Part shown: positions 24,601-35,330 of the stretch, piece by piece
Position numbering within the stretch: the first letter of the stretch is position 1
How the letters are laid out: the number at the start of each line of letters is the position of its first letter
Assembly: GCA_003693705.1 (NCBI GenBank)
Contig: RBZT01000691.1
Location: 1 to 49,108 of the forward strand
Direction: 5' to 3'
DNA length: 49,108 bases
Source: Polymyxa betae
Taxonomy: Eukaryota > Endomyxa > Phytomyxea > Plasmodiophorida > Plasmodiophoridae
Program-made: the position numbers and the translations under genes
The notes under the pieces: generated by a model
Told to the model about the DNA's origin: nothing
The model's input: the letters and a program-made list of their open reading frames with translations, nothing else
The model's database searches: none

Positions 24601-25131
24601 TATAAAGGTATTACGATCGTCGGATTCTGCTATGCTTGTTCAACGGAAATCACTAGATTCTCCCAAGGCAAAAGCATCATCTGACTGAACTCGTGTTTGA
24701 TTGCTCTGGATTTAACGACACATGCGCTTTACTTTTGGCAAATGTTATTGCTGATTTGCAGTCTCTTAAGAAAGTGTCCTTAGCTAATACGTTCGTTACT
24801 GCTTTCGGCGCTTTGACCTTAATGGAGAAGTGCAAGTCGTTACAGTCGTTTGACATTCATGCTGTCGATCTTTCTGGACTCCAGCCTGAAAGCATTGAGA
24901 ACTTTTTCCATTCCAATCCGAAAATAGAATTTGCAGATTTCAGGTAAGCGAGCGATTTTCCAGGATTTATGGGTTTTTTATTTATGCATTCTTAGTTTCT
25001 GCTTACTGACTCGATTCCCGTTACTTCAAGCCGGATCGCACTCCATTAAATCGCTGAATCTCTCGGGGAACGTCTTCACTGATGCCAAATTTGTGTCGAA
25101 TCTTTGTGCAACCGTTCGTGTTGATAGTTGA
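18673..25131 (+). CDS. TONSL/Tonsoku-like protein (TPR, UBL-like, LRR), intron-rich
   Basis: A large protein built from more than 20 exons with introns of about 38-58 nt. Exons 1-3 start at 18673, 18826 and 19074. The first TPR block reads AMLYVSYAYELFHTYEKYD, then FLGNNYHAKKDYDKAIEAF and LYNLGNAHYW. A charged linker at 20700-21060 includes RRVIESSDTEN. A second TPR block follows (LFFNMGKVHRLLSHWDSAIR, ADSYIELGHLY, ALHFGYDCLRRLKEAI), then a basic low-complexity region (23330-23870). A UBL-like part (QFLITCSASHNIQWLIDEVT, HLLFDGAIVDSSDL, VVSHYQEVPLSVSYR) and RNI-type LRRs (LQSLKKVSLANTF, IKSLNLSGNVFTDAKFV) complete it. This order matches TONSL, which reads new histones and supports replication-coupled repair. 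No ankyrin repeats are visible, as in plant TSK. The 3' end is not resolved: LRR coding fades after 25131. Confidence 0.75.
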
Positions 25132-25643
25132 TTCTGGCAGCCACTTAGTCCCTAGCAGGTGCAAGTGATTAACGATCCTTAAGATCCTCTTCGTCATCCA
25201 CAATTAAGTTCCCTCTGCTACCTTCACTAATTGTGCTGTAGTGCCTCCGTTATCTTAGGACTAGAGGGTCGTGTCAAGGCGTTTCCAGTATAATTTGCAA
25301 CGCCAATGCTATTTTTAATTCCGCTGTATCAATCGCAAGAACTGGACAAACGGAACCTCCCTTGGTTTTAACTCAACACTTTCGCCACCAGCCTGCCTTT
25401 AAAGGCTTCGATTGACTCACAATACGTGAAGAGATTTTTCAGAATCATCAACGGGCCGATCGTATGCTCTAGAGGTCGGTTTTTAGAAATAAACAGCAGC
25501 ACGATGCCTGACATCCCATGAGCTCGAGGGTCCCAGACAATCGGTGTTAGTTGGAAATCTCAAGTAGATGAATCAATGATACTAACGCTATGGCAACAAT
25601 CGCGCCACAAATAAAGAAAATCTTTAACGTTACAACAGTTACA
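25132..25643. other. Unresolved 3' end of the TONSL-like gene and spacer
   Basis: Leu-rich fragments such as PLLPSLIVL appear but with interrupted frames. Either further tiny exons of the LRR region lie here or the gene's end has degraded. No other feature before the tRNA at 25644. Confidence 0.35.
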
Positions 25644-25716
25644 GCTTCTGTGGCCCAATGGTCAAGGCGCGTGCCTACGGAGCACGAGATTCCGGGTTCG
25701 AATCCCGGCAGAGGCT
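25644..25716 (+). tRNA. tRNA-Arg (anticodon ACG), copy 1
   Basis: 73 nt and a full cloverleaf: acceptor GCTTCTG with CAGAGGC (one G-T pair), anticodon stem CGTGC/GCACG around loop CTACGGA (anticodon ACG, read as inosine-CG), T arm CCGGGTTCGAATCCCGG. Internal A box TGGCCCAATGG and B box GGTTCGAATCC are present. No intron and no encoded CCA. A T-rich stretch follows as the Pol III stop. Confidence 0.95.
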
Positions 25717-26077
25717 ATTTATTTTGTCAAGTAACTTATTCATCTGCTGATGCATTTCCGGTTGAAGATATCATTATGACATTATCAAATAAAACAAAAA
25801 GCTTTCTTATACTTCAGTGATAACTAAAACTCTAAAAGTGCTAACTATACAACTGTAGGAAAATGAAAAAAACTGGTAAGACGGCTTAAGACAGCATCCA
25901 GCATTATGAACGTGTCATGTGGCGTCATAAGGCAAGGCATGGCACATCCATAAAGTACAGACTCAATAACTGACGTTAAGACTAAAACACTGGAACGGGT
26001 GACAGGGTACAAGAAGGTTTGAAATAGTTGGTTTACTAATAACTTTAATATCATGTATTTGACTTCATACAAGTTTA
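25717..26077. other. Spacer between tRNA-Arg and KDEL receptor copy 2
   Basis: AT-rich, no gene seen. It should hold the 3' end of the minus-strand KDEL receptor transcript. Confidence 0.5.
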
Positions 26078-26933
26078 TCAGATTGGAAGCGAAACCGCTT
26101 TCCCTTTGACCTGACTACAACGGAAAACAATAAGCTATCCATTGGAATGATGAATCCTCATTTACCAAGTGATGTAATAATAGAAGAAATCGCAGTAGAT
26201 GGAGGTCTGTATGACACCGGTCAGCCAGACTATAGGGCTCCAATAGCCAGTTTCTGTCATCATTCTGTAAATCCAATTCAGCAGATACAAAACTCGGTAT
26301 CCGCCTAAACAGAAGACGTAGTGTGAGGTCAGATTCTCAACGAACCCGCCCGAGCTCTTTGCTAGCTGATGAACCATGAACAATTGCGGAACGATAGCGA
26401 ATGCCTCCAGCCAGAGTGAAAATGTATAAATAATCTGAAGCAAAGTTGAAAAATTTGAAGGATTGAGAAAATTGTTTGCAAATCGACCTCTTCGAGAACA
26501 AACTTCTCGTTCCAAATCAGAGCCAGAAGCAGGCTGGGACCAATAAGCAGCTCAATTCGAACTTTATCTACCTCCCTGTTATATGTTTTCGACCAGGGAG
26601 ACTTGTACAACATTAAATAAACAATAAAGCCTGACAGAGATATGTATATCATCTATACAGTAATGTAAGTAAATGAATGTTTAAGCAACTTTCTAAAGAT
26701 TTTACTTTCATTAGAGAAAGGTATAGTTGAGCTAACGATGGAAATGTGAATTCAATAAAGATTTTGTAGAAGAAATGTGTCAGATCCAGATATCGGGTGA
26801 CGAAGACCATGGCATAGAGAAGCTGCGATTTCAGAGAGATTCCCTTCGACGATCGCGAGGAAAACATCTTCAGCAGCAGAATGAAGATGCTGGCCAGGTG
26901 CAGCAAATCGCCTAGGAACGAGATGAGATTCAT
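26078..26933 (-). CDS. KDEL receptor, copy 2 (divergent, four exons)
   Basis: Minus-strand exons 26933-26706, 26652-26488, 26434-26166 and 26114-26078 join in phase to 232 aa; introns are 53, 53 and 51 nt. The protein starts MNLISFLGDLLHLASIF, and carries TRYLDL, FSLWLEAFAIVPQLFMVHQ, SHYVFCLGGYRVLYLLNWIYR and YCDFFYYYITC. The last exon, only 37 nt, supplies QVKGKAVSLPI, the cytosolic tail with the Lys residues used in retrograde transport. Without that exon the frame would stop early at ITW. The first two introns match those of copies 1 and 3 exactly; the last is unique. Arg is kept at the site matching human Arg169, while position 5 is Ser. Confidence 0.92.
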
Positions 26934-27158
26934 CTGGTCTTTGTCGCCTTCAGACAGACCAAACTAAACATGGGATCTCCAGATCTCAAGAAAGCTCCGG
27001 AGTGCGGCCTCTCCCCAATAAAGCTTTCGTAACATTACTTCTCGATTTAACTGAAGACGTAGACCCAGAGCTCTAAAGCTAAAAGGGTTGCGTCAACCAT
27101 TCTTCGATAGACTGCTTTGTAATAAACATTGCAAAGTCGAAAGGCAGAAGCCGTCGCC

Positions 27159-30100
27159 ATGACGGACCCATTGAGGGTGGAAATGATGATGCCGGTCTTA
27201 TCCGCGGCTGTGGACTTTCTCTCTGCCAGTCTTGAGAGGTTAGGCGGCCCGTGGAAGTTCCCTTTCGCCGGCGTCGCCATTGATGATGCTCGTCAATATA
27301 GCCATGATAAAGTCATGACCATTATATCTCCGACTCTATCATTGATTGCCGTATTAGGATCTGGCCCAGATATGGGCTGGATGCGATACAGCAGCAAAGG
27401 AAATGGCCGTCTATCCGTTATGGAAAGAATTTATCCTTGCTAAGACTGTCATGCATGTAGGTCAGGTCCCACCATACATTCTCTTGATTGTCAACTCAGT
27501 GATTGCAGGCTGCCAGCAGCTCCTTAGAGCGCACCTACCCGTCTTACGAAACCTCGATTTAGAGGCCTTTATTGAAATCTCACAGTACTTCGATAAGGTT
27601 CTGCTGGGGCAAGCTGTTAGTGCTACGACCTTCAACAAAGTTTTGACGCAACTCGAGGTGATCGGCGATTTCCCTTCTAGCGATAGCCAAGAAAGGCTGA
27701 TTCGGAATCTCATTGCTGCTGGTCGTAATGAGCGTGCTGATGTGGACAGATTTCGGCAGATTTTGATAAGCCATCTACCCCCTGCTGAGTCCGTCGCTGA
27801 TATAGTCGAGCTAAACCACCTGTCTCGGGTTGTTCCTTCAAAACCTAAACAGTCTATCAACCTCCTGCTAAAGTACTTTTATCTCGGTTGCCGATACCCG
27901 GAGCAGTTACCCGATCAATTTCATCAGCTAAGCTGTGTCGTCGGAGCACTGACATCATCGTCTACTATATATCGAAATAATGACGACCTGGTTTTGGCTC
28001 TAAGATCCTTTGTTGATCATATCTGCTCTACAACTCCACAACAAGCTCTTCATTCATGGTGGCATTTCGTGTTCAACCGGCCGAAGATGTCGGTTTCTGA
28101 AATCGCTGCATTTGCTCTTATGATTGAATCCGTCTTCCATCAGCGAACTACTACCAAGTCCTGGATGGAGATACGCTCCAGCTGGCTGCATTCCGTTATG
28201 GATTTGATTAAATCTGAGGAATCAGGACGAGCACTAGTATTCATCGCGCTGATGGCTCAACTAAACAGCGAGCTCGCTACATCAACCGACACAGTATGGC
28301 CTGCTGAACTCGATTTTGACTCAGCTCGATCCTGCCTGCTACGTTTTGAATTACACAGTTTCAGTTTGGGGTTATTCACCAAGAACTGGAAAGTGCAACG
28401 CTACGCTTTTAAGTTTTCCGTCTCGAAGGCGTCTTCGTTGCATCATTTATGTTCTGCCTTGCTGAACCTCGAACGGCATTTGGAGACGCAAGTGTTTTCG
28501 CCAGAATGGCCCCGTCGAGTTGGCTTATGGGAATTCCCACTTATAGCGCTCTCTGGTTCAGAAGATTTGTCGCCACTCAAAATTATCAAGGATTCGCTAT
28601 TGAAGCTTGCTGATTCAATCCCGATCCAACTTATTTCACAGGAGTTCTATAGTGGTTATTGGCCAAAATGGCGCCGGCAAGTCGCCTCATGCCAGTATTT
28701 GTACCCGCTTTGCGAACTGTTTATCGAGCTTGAGACTGGACTCGAGTTTGAAGCGACAGTTTCTTCATGGGCCGATTATCGCTCTCAATGGGGCCTTCAT
28801 GTCCACTCCTCGTTTACAGTATCTATGCTGGCCCAATGCTTACTGGACCTCGAACGATTCCAAGCATCCAGTACGCTTCGGAATGCACCTCTATGGAGAC
28901 AACGCCTTATGGATCTCACTTTAACTGACGAGCCTGGCCGGGTTGGTGCCATTAAGCGATCAATAGCTGATATGATTCAAGCCGTTGAATCGGTCCACTG
29001 GAGGTCGGAATTTCGCCGTTCAGTGGATCATTCTAACACGAACGAGCAAAGTTTCTTTATGCAACTAGCTGCGAGTCGAACTATCGACCAAGTTAGTGTG
29101 CTGGTGATTCTTGCGGCCGAAATGCTCATGCTCCGTGAAGGAAAGACTCTCTCTCGAGAATGGTTTCGTACAATGGATGAATGCTATACATCGTTCTATC
29201 TAAGCGCCTGCTTGATCGCCTTCGACACTCATCTACCTGATTCCCTGCTTCGAACAGAGGAAAAGCACTGGACACCAAGATTGCTCCAAGTTAGAACCTG
29301 GAACATTTCCAACGTTTCAGTGCGAGCTCTTCGTACCATTCTGTTGTTGCTGGAAGGTCATTTGGATCTTGGTTTCATGAAGCCGACTTGGCCAACCGAT
29401 TCCACACTATGGAGTAAATTCTGCTCTTGGCAAACGACCGATAGAGGCATCCAGCTAGCGTGTGATATGCTGATGCTCAACTTTCGCCATCCACTTTTCG
29501 TTTTCGATTGTCGATCGAAACCTGCTTCTGAGTTGTTAATTTTACTCGATGAGTCCTTGCCGGCGACAGCATTCAACCCAAGTTGGAATCGTGTCAGGGG
29601 GCTGTGCCGCGTCAATCTGCGCCAGGACGTACCTTCGGAGGTGGTGGTCGCTGTTTGCCTGGATCACTTGACACAGAACATCATTGAGAATGGGAAATGT
29701 ATCAGTCGCGTGTTGTGTGATATCCCGAGCACTGTCGTACAGATGAGGGAGACGCTGCTGGCCATACATAGCATGGTCGATTTCTCTCCTATCGAGCCGA
29801 CCTGGACGGACCATCACGAAATCTGGTTGAAAGGAGTGGAAGCAGCAAAGCAACCTAAAGAATTGGCAATGTTAATTATAACATTTGCAGCATTTATCGA
29901 GTCGCTACCTCCGACTTGCGAACATCGACTTTCAATCTGCTTCCGGCAGCTCAGAGAAATCTGGGAGCACACTCTACTTGGCGTCGTAAAAAGCGAAATC
30001 CCTTCGTTCCTTAACAAGGTTGAAGCTCCTGTGCTGCTTTCTGACACCGACCTGGAATTTAGTCGAAACCGGCGAATTGATATGGGCTACGATCGGATTT

Positions 30101-30714
30101 TGCCCATTGGTCTTTATCGTATTCTAGATGTCGAGCATGCGAATATAAGGTCGGCGAATTCCTTTGCCGATCTTGGCATGGGTACCGGTCTTGCTCTACT
30201 TCAGGTCTTCTGCGATTCATCATCATCTGTACAGAAATGCATTGGTGTTGAGGTTCGATTTCGATTTTTCTTGTCGCAAGATCTTTTATGACCTGTGTTT
30301 TAGGCATCCAGTGCAAGATTTAAAAAATCAATTGAAACAGCGAAAGATAACATTCCATGTGAAGTTCTCATGGAGACCCCGGATGAGTTTGTTGCAGCAT
30401 CGAAAGATCAAAGAATGCTAACATTGCGACGCGGCGATCTGTTTGAATGTGAGGACGGGATAGCAGCAGACGTTGTATTGCTCTTCGTTAGTCTAACGCC
30501 AGCTATGCATCGTCGTCTTTGCAAATTCGTGTCAAAGATGCGCCCCGGTTCACGGTTGATTACAAAATTCAACATTGCGATGCTGTTCGACAAGCTGTCG
30601 TTAGGTGATTTGCCATTCCGACAAATTCCAGTGAATCGCCTAGATTCTGACAGGTTCCTGTTGCAGTCGTGTCCATCTAGTGGACAACACTTGTTTGTAT
30701 TTGTTAAACTCTGA
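27159..30714 (+). CDS. WSD/WHIM-like repeat protein fused to a DOT1-like methyltransferase domain
   Basis: Three exons (27159-27311, 27358-30252, 30304-30714) join in phase to 1152 aa; introns are 46 and 51 nt. Residues about 300-900 contain repeats spaced 36-51 residues, each with a Trp, an R-x2-W or similar, and a helix L-x2-LE: for example ALLNLERHLETQVFSPEW, CELFIELETGLEFEATVSSW, LLLLEGHLDLGFMKPTW and LLAIHSMVDFSPIEPTW (Trp at about 320, 395, 435, 486, 522, 564, 729, 867). This is the pattern of WSD/WHIM motifs in BAZ/ACF1-type remodelling factors. The C-terminus is a class I methyltransferase of DOT1 style: YDRILPIGLYRIL, motif I FADLGMGTG (from residue 987), CIGVE, then LRRGDLFE and ADVVLLFVSLTPAMHRRL. 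A histone-lysine target is inferred from the fold. Confidence 0.75.
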
Positions 30715-30779
30715 TGGTTTCAACGATCGAATTTGAAACGATTACCGAATTACCGATACTTAATTTAAAACAAAAACAA

Positions 30780-30852
30780 AGCCTCTGCCGGGATTCGAAC
30801 CCGGAATCTCGTGCTCCGTAGGCACGCGCCTTGACCATTGGGCCACAGAAGC
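30780..30852 (-). tRNA. tRNA-Arg (anticodon ACG), copy 2
   Basis: 73 nt, identical base for base to the copy at 25644. Anticodon ACG in loop CTACGGA, no intron. On its own strand it is followed by a T-run (TTGTTTTTGTTTT), the expected Pol III terminator. Confidence 0.95.
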
Positions 30853-31467
30853 CAGCTGCATGATTGTTAGCAGATGAACGCTATTAGATATCGATAGCGT
30901 TGACTCACGCTTATTCAACCGGAAGCATTGCCTTCCGCTTGCATACTAAGAAATAAAACACTTCTTCAAACACATTCCAGTTCAAAACCCTCTCCCGTCT
31001 AACAATGATTTTCTAGGGAATGCGACAGGTCTGAACGTTGTTATAGTTTTGGTGATGTTGTCGTGATTATCGATCTGTGGATCTTTCTTAAGGTCTAACA
31101 CTGGGAAAAGTGCATGATTGAATTTCAATGCCGGATTAAGCTAAGCACTAATATATAAACCATTGAAATCTGCCTGTGCTTTTATAAACTTAGGCTTCGA
31201 ACCTGAGTCAATATTCAAGCCGTCTGATAACGATCTCCTATAGTCGCCTGGATAAAGCCAGTCGCCAAGGCTTCAATGTGATCTCACAGGCTACCACCAT
31301 TGTGCACTCTTATGCTAAGGAGAGCTGTTATCACAAGATTAACATCTGTCACCCTCTGAATGGCTCTGATGAGAGTTAGAGTAATAACTGAATTGTACGA
31401 GGGGCTGCGCTCCGAGAGGCGACACCGATTGCTGTCAAGGCGGATTCCATTGTCCAGATTGTCATCA
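30853..31467. other. Upstream region of KDEL receptor copy 3
   Basis: No gene recognised. An in-frame ATG at 31360 extends the receptor frame, but the extension (basic, no homology to the other copies) is not favoured. Confidence 0.5.
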
Positions 31468-32259
31468 ATGAATCTGTTCGCATTGGCTGGAGATCTCCTC
31501 CATCTTTCAAGTATCTTCATCCTTCTCCTCAAGATCTTCTCATCTCGTAGCTGCCGGGGGATTTCATACAAGACCCAACTCTTATATGTGATCGTGTTCG
31601 TGACCCGATATCTGGATCTTCTGCATTTCTTTAGAAAGCTGTTCTTTGATTTTACGTTGCCAACTTCAGAGCAGGTTTATTTGAACAGTATGAAGGTATG
31701 TTGCGCTATCGAATGATTCTGTTCCCTAATTGGCTTGCAGATGATTTACATTGGTCTAACTTCCTTCATTGTCTATGTGATCCAATACCGAACGCCTTGG
31801 AAGAAGACCTACGACAAATCGGTTGATTCAGTTCGTCTACCGGTGATTATCATTCCATGCATCGTCTTGGCTCTCATCTGGCACGAAGAACGTACTGTAG
31901 AAGAAGTCTGTATAGGTTACCATACAAACTTCAATATGCTGACGCTCTCTTAGATTCTGTATACGTTTTCGTTGTGGCTTGAAGCTGTCGCTATCGTCCC
32001 GCAGCTTTATATCGTCCATCAAATGGCGAAAAGTGCTGGTGGGTTCGTGGAAAATCTGACATCGCATTATGTGTTCACTCTGGGCGGATATCGGGTCCTG
32101 TACGCCCTTAATTGGATCTACAAAGCGTTGACATTGTCCCGCTATTGGCATCCGATCATTTGGTTCACAGGGACCTTGCAGACGTTGATCTATTTAGATT
32201 TCTTTTATTACTATATCACTGCTAAAGTCAGCGGCAAGAACGTACTTCTGCCGGTATAA
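31468..32259 (+). CDS. KDEL receptor, copy 3
   Basis: Exons 31468-31695, 31741-31905 and 31954-32259 join to 232 aa with introns of 45 and 48 nt. Exon lengths (228, 165, 306 nt) are identical to copy 1, and the protein is closest to copy 1 (VSGKNVLLPV tail, MIYIGLTSFIVYVIQYRTPW, TLGGYRVLYALNWIYKAL). Position 5 is Ala and the site matching human Arg169 is Lys, as in copy 1. It retrieves ER-resident proteins from the Golgi. The start at 31468 is chosen by match to MN-L/V-F-A-L-A-G-D in copy 1. Confidence 0.93.
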
Positions 32260-32438
32260 ACCAATAAACAATTTCGTGCCCAGCCATACAAAGGATGAAC
32301 GAACCTGTTCGTTGCATTGCTGCCATATGCGTTTATCAAGATTAGAAAGCTCTGTGAAGAACTACAAGTCTACAACGCATAGAAGTTTTTGAAATGATTT
32401 AATCAATAGGACAATAGACCGCTGAAACAAAAAAAGAA

Positions 32439-32511
32439 AGCCTCTGCCGGGATTCGAACCCGGAATCTCGTGCTCCGTAGGCACGCGCCTTGACCATTGG
32501 GCCACAGAAGC
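32439..32511 (-). tRNA. tRNA-Arg (anticodon ACG), copy 3
   Basis: 73 nt, identical to the other two copies. It lies 179 bases beyond the stop of KDEL receptor copy 3 on the opposite strand and is followed on its own strand by a T7 run. The bases just before its 5' end (AACGTTACAAAAGTAACA) resemble those before copy 1 (AACGTTACAACAGTTACA). Confidence 0.95.
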
Positions 32512-33437
32512 AATTGTTACTTTTGTAACGTTAGCTGCCCCATATGCAAACTTTCTTTTGTTTTGAAAATCCTGCGAAGTCAACAGGCAATGATGTCACC
32601 TGCCATTCCGTCATTGAAGCTGAAAAAGATATGTGTTATAAAATTCACCGATAAAGAAAAGCTCTTGCTTTCAAATAGTTTTCATCTATTCTTGCGGTGG
32701 CTTCAAAATGAAATGAAAGTATTTGCGAACTCTGTCACTTTTGCAGTTATCACGTTAATAGAAAAACATTCTGACCGCACTGTACTATTGCAATGCATCA
32801 CGTCGCATGCCTTGGCCGAATCAATTGAATAACAATACTGTCATATCAGCAAGAGACTGCCGTTCTGTCGATCGCATTGAGCGTAAGAGTTGGAGAAGTC
32901 GCTCACGAAAGACTCTGTACTGTCGGTCTTACTGTTGCATTAACATGTTCCCCATTTGTGCAGCCTGTCTTTGCCGTTTGATGTGGCCGCATGGCACTGT
33001 CCAATTCTCGTTTAGTTTTTGTCATCAAATCACCCGCGTCACCCTCTTGTGGCGCGCCAACAACGACAGCAGAATAATAATGATAGAAAGTATTTTGTTA
33101 GGGTTCTAAAACAAAAAAATAGCGAAAAAATTTTTTGAAGTTTCTTCAAGCGTAGGCGACTTCTAGATTTCCCGTTCCTGGAGAGTGGAGACAGCAGTGG
33201 CAGTTTGTTTAACAATGCAGCAACGTGTCACCTTTGCCAATAGCAGTTTGACAGATTGATGATTTGGGGGATGCAACAATTCCGCACGGATCGCTTAATT
33301 CTTTTTAAACCGACGAAGACTTGATCGAGCGTGAATTTGTCTATCGCCTCGAAGCTGGAATCGGGCAGAGTGATGATGACAGCCGGATCTAACTCATTGT
33401 TGTCGGATTGAAATCTTTCGCTCAAATTTTGTAAGGG
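32512..33437. other. No confident gene before the copia nest
   Basis: A minus-strand frame at 33228-33425 (with LDPAVIITLPDSSFEAIDKF) looks coding-like but has no start codon, domain or splice partner. It may be a fragment. Confidence 0.4.
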
Positions 33438-34700
33438 ATGGTTTTAAAACGGGTTCCCTCGTTCAGTCTCTTAGACCATGATCCCTGGAGTTTAGCAACA
33501 GGTTATGGGCCCAGGCTAACTCTGCAGCTTATCGATTTTGGTCCTGGTCGGATCCATCATTTGTCGCGACTGACATTGAAGGGAAAGTCAAATTGGCAGC
33601 TATTGGAGACCGGCAGCGAAACATCTGAAGTTGTACCGGATCTTGACGGACAGGAAGTTCCTGCAACTGTGCCTACTTCACTTCATGCTGGTGCTTCTGA
33701 TACGGATCGAACGAACCATGAAGCTCAATATTCATTGTATATGGCGAATGAAGAGCTGTAGGCACTCGACTGTTCATGACCTTTGACTCAGGACAGCTAC
33801 AGGGCCAAAAATGAGAAAGTAACATAAACACAAGTTCTGTGAGCGTCACCCGGTTCAGAGCAACAACAAATAGCTTCACGTTTTTGGAACAGAAAAGGGC
33901 CGGGAGCCTTCAAAAGTTGGATGTGAATTGTATAAAGACATCGATCTCCTGCTCCACCACAGCCGTCTCTACCCGCGGCACCGGAATACAAAGGGAACAG
34001 ATTCGGCTGCCCAGCTCCTTACCTGACCGCGAACGTCTTCAAGGCGCTCAGAACTACGGACCGTGGTACGCCCGCATCATCAACCGTCTGCGGCACATGA
34101 GCCTGACCCATATGGCCCTAGGCGCTGCCCGATGCCCCAGCAGCAGCACAAATGGCAGCTGCGGATGCGGGACCAGCATCACCAACCGTTTCCATCTCGC
34201 TGATCAGAAAACCCTCGGCTACATCAACGACGAGTACCTGACCAACGAGATCATGGCGTCCCGTGGTCTCATTCGGCATCTCGACAGCGAGGATGGGGCC
34301 GGCAACCCCAGATGCGCGAGGCCATCGCCGGACAGCTGCAAACTCAGCTCCAGGACCTGACCTTCCCAGATGGCTTCTCCCACTTTGAAGCGATCCAGGC
34401 CAACCTGCTGGACCTCGGCAGGCCGATGGCCGACACCGAGCTCGGGACGAAGGTCATCAAAAGTTCCCGGATCATCGCCTCTCCAAGTCGGATGCGATCA
34501 TGAACAATCCGAACTGGACCATCGTCCGGTAGCCTCTGCGCGTGATTTCCATCATCAGAGCGCAAGCCGTCCGGCGCTCCGGACCTGGTCCGGCCAAACG
34601 TCCGCGGCACGACTCCACCGTCGCTGCGTCCTCCCACAAATCCCAGTGCAGTTTCTGCGACCGCAACGGCGCTGTTAGGAAATTACCATACAGTAAGCGC
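33438..34700 (+). mobile_element. Ty1/copia gag remnant, frame-broken
   Basis: Two gag-like pieces in different frames. The first has LTLKGKSNWQL and LDGQEVPATVPTSLHAGASD. The second has LQGAQNYGPWYARIINRLR, then TLGYINDEYLTNEIMASRGL and DLTFPDGFSHFEAIQANL. These match the layout of copia gag (UBN2-type: L-x-G-x-NY-x2-W, then a helical core). A broken CCHC knuckle (CSFCDRNG) follows near 34650. Two gag starts in a row suggest two elements, one inserted in or next to another. None can be functional. Confidence 0.65.
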
Positions 34701-34720
34701 TGCCTGCGAGGTGGTCTCTA

Positions 34721-35330
34721 ATGACGCAGCCCAGTTTCAAACTTGGTATGATCCATTTCGGTCCTGCATTAGATTTAGAAACACCGAATGAACAGGCTTA
34801 TCGTCATGTCCTGTTTCTAATGTTAAATCCTGGAGGTTCTGCGCCCGACCCGGACCTGCAGCTGCACTCGCTGGGCCTCATGCAGGTTCTATACGGGCTT
34901 GACTCGGCGATGGTCTATGAAACAATGCAGGCCTTCGACCACGCCTGGCCTGAGCACTCCCCTAAGATGTGGGAACTTCATGGGCCGCAAATCAAGAAGA
35001 ACTACACAAAGTGGAAAAACAAACAGCACAAAGAATCGCCAAACCCTGAAGTTGCTTACATGCTAGCACGTCCGAAAACTCTATCACAAGAGCCTTATCG
35101 TACACATTGTTTTTGCCTGAGAGCCACATCCTAACCCTCCAATCATCCCATATTACCCACAAATAATTTCACAATTTCTTATCGCCCGGCCAGATCATTT
35201 TTGCCAAAGATCCGCATCCTACACCAACCATCATGCCATATTACCGACAAATAATTTCACAAGAGACTGATCGTTACACATCCCATCATCCGATATTACC
35301 CCAGCAGATTCTTAAAGGCCAATATGATCA
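34721..35330 (+). repeat. Dispersed repeat, left arm of an inverted pair
   Basis: It includes a frame with LQLHSLGLMQVLYGLDSAMV and MWELHGPQIKKNYTKWKN, and ends in an imperfect tandem array in which a unit containing CATATTACC-ACAAATAATTTCACAA recurs about every 89 bases (35141-35174, about 35230-35263). The 34935-35110 part is matched in reverse complement at 37400-37560. No known domain. Confidence 0.55.

Noticed and set aside
25590-25820. Open frames running through the tRNA-Arg genes (also 32362-32583)
   Set aside because: They contain the tRNA sequence itself (QWSRRVPTEHEIPGSNPGRG is its translation); not protein genes.
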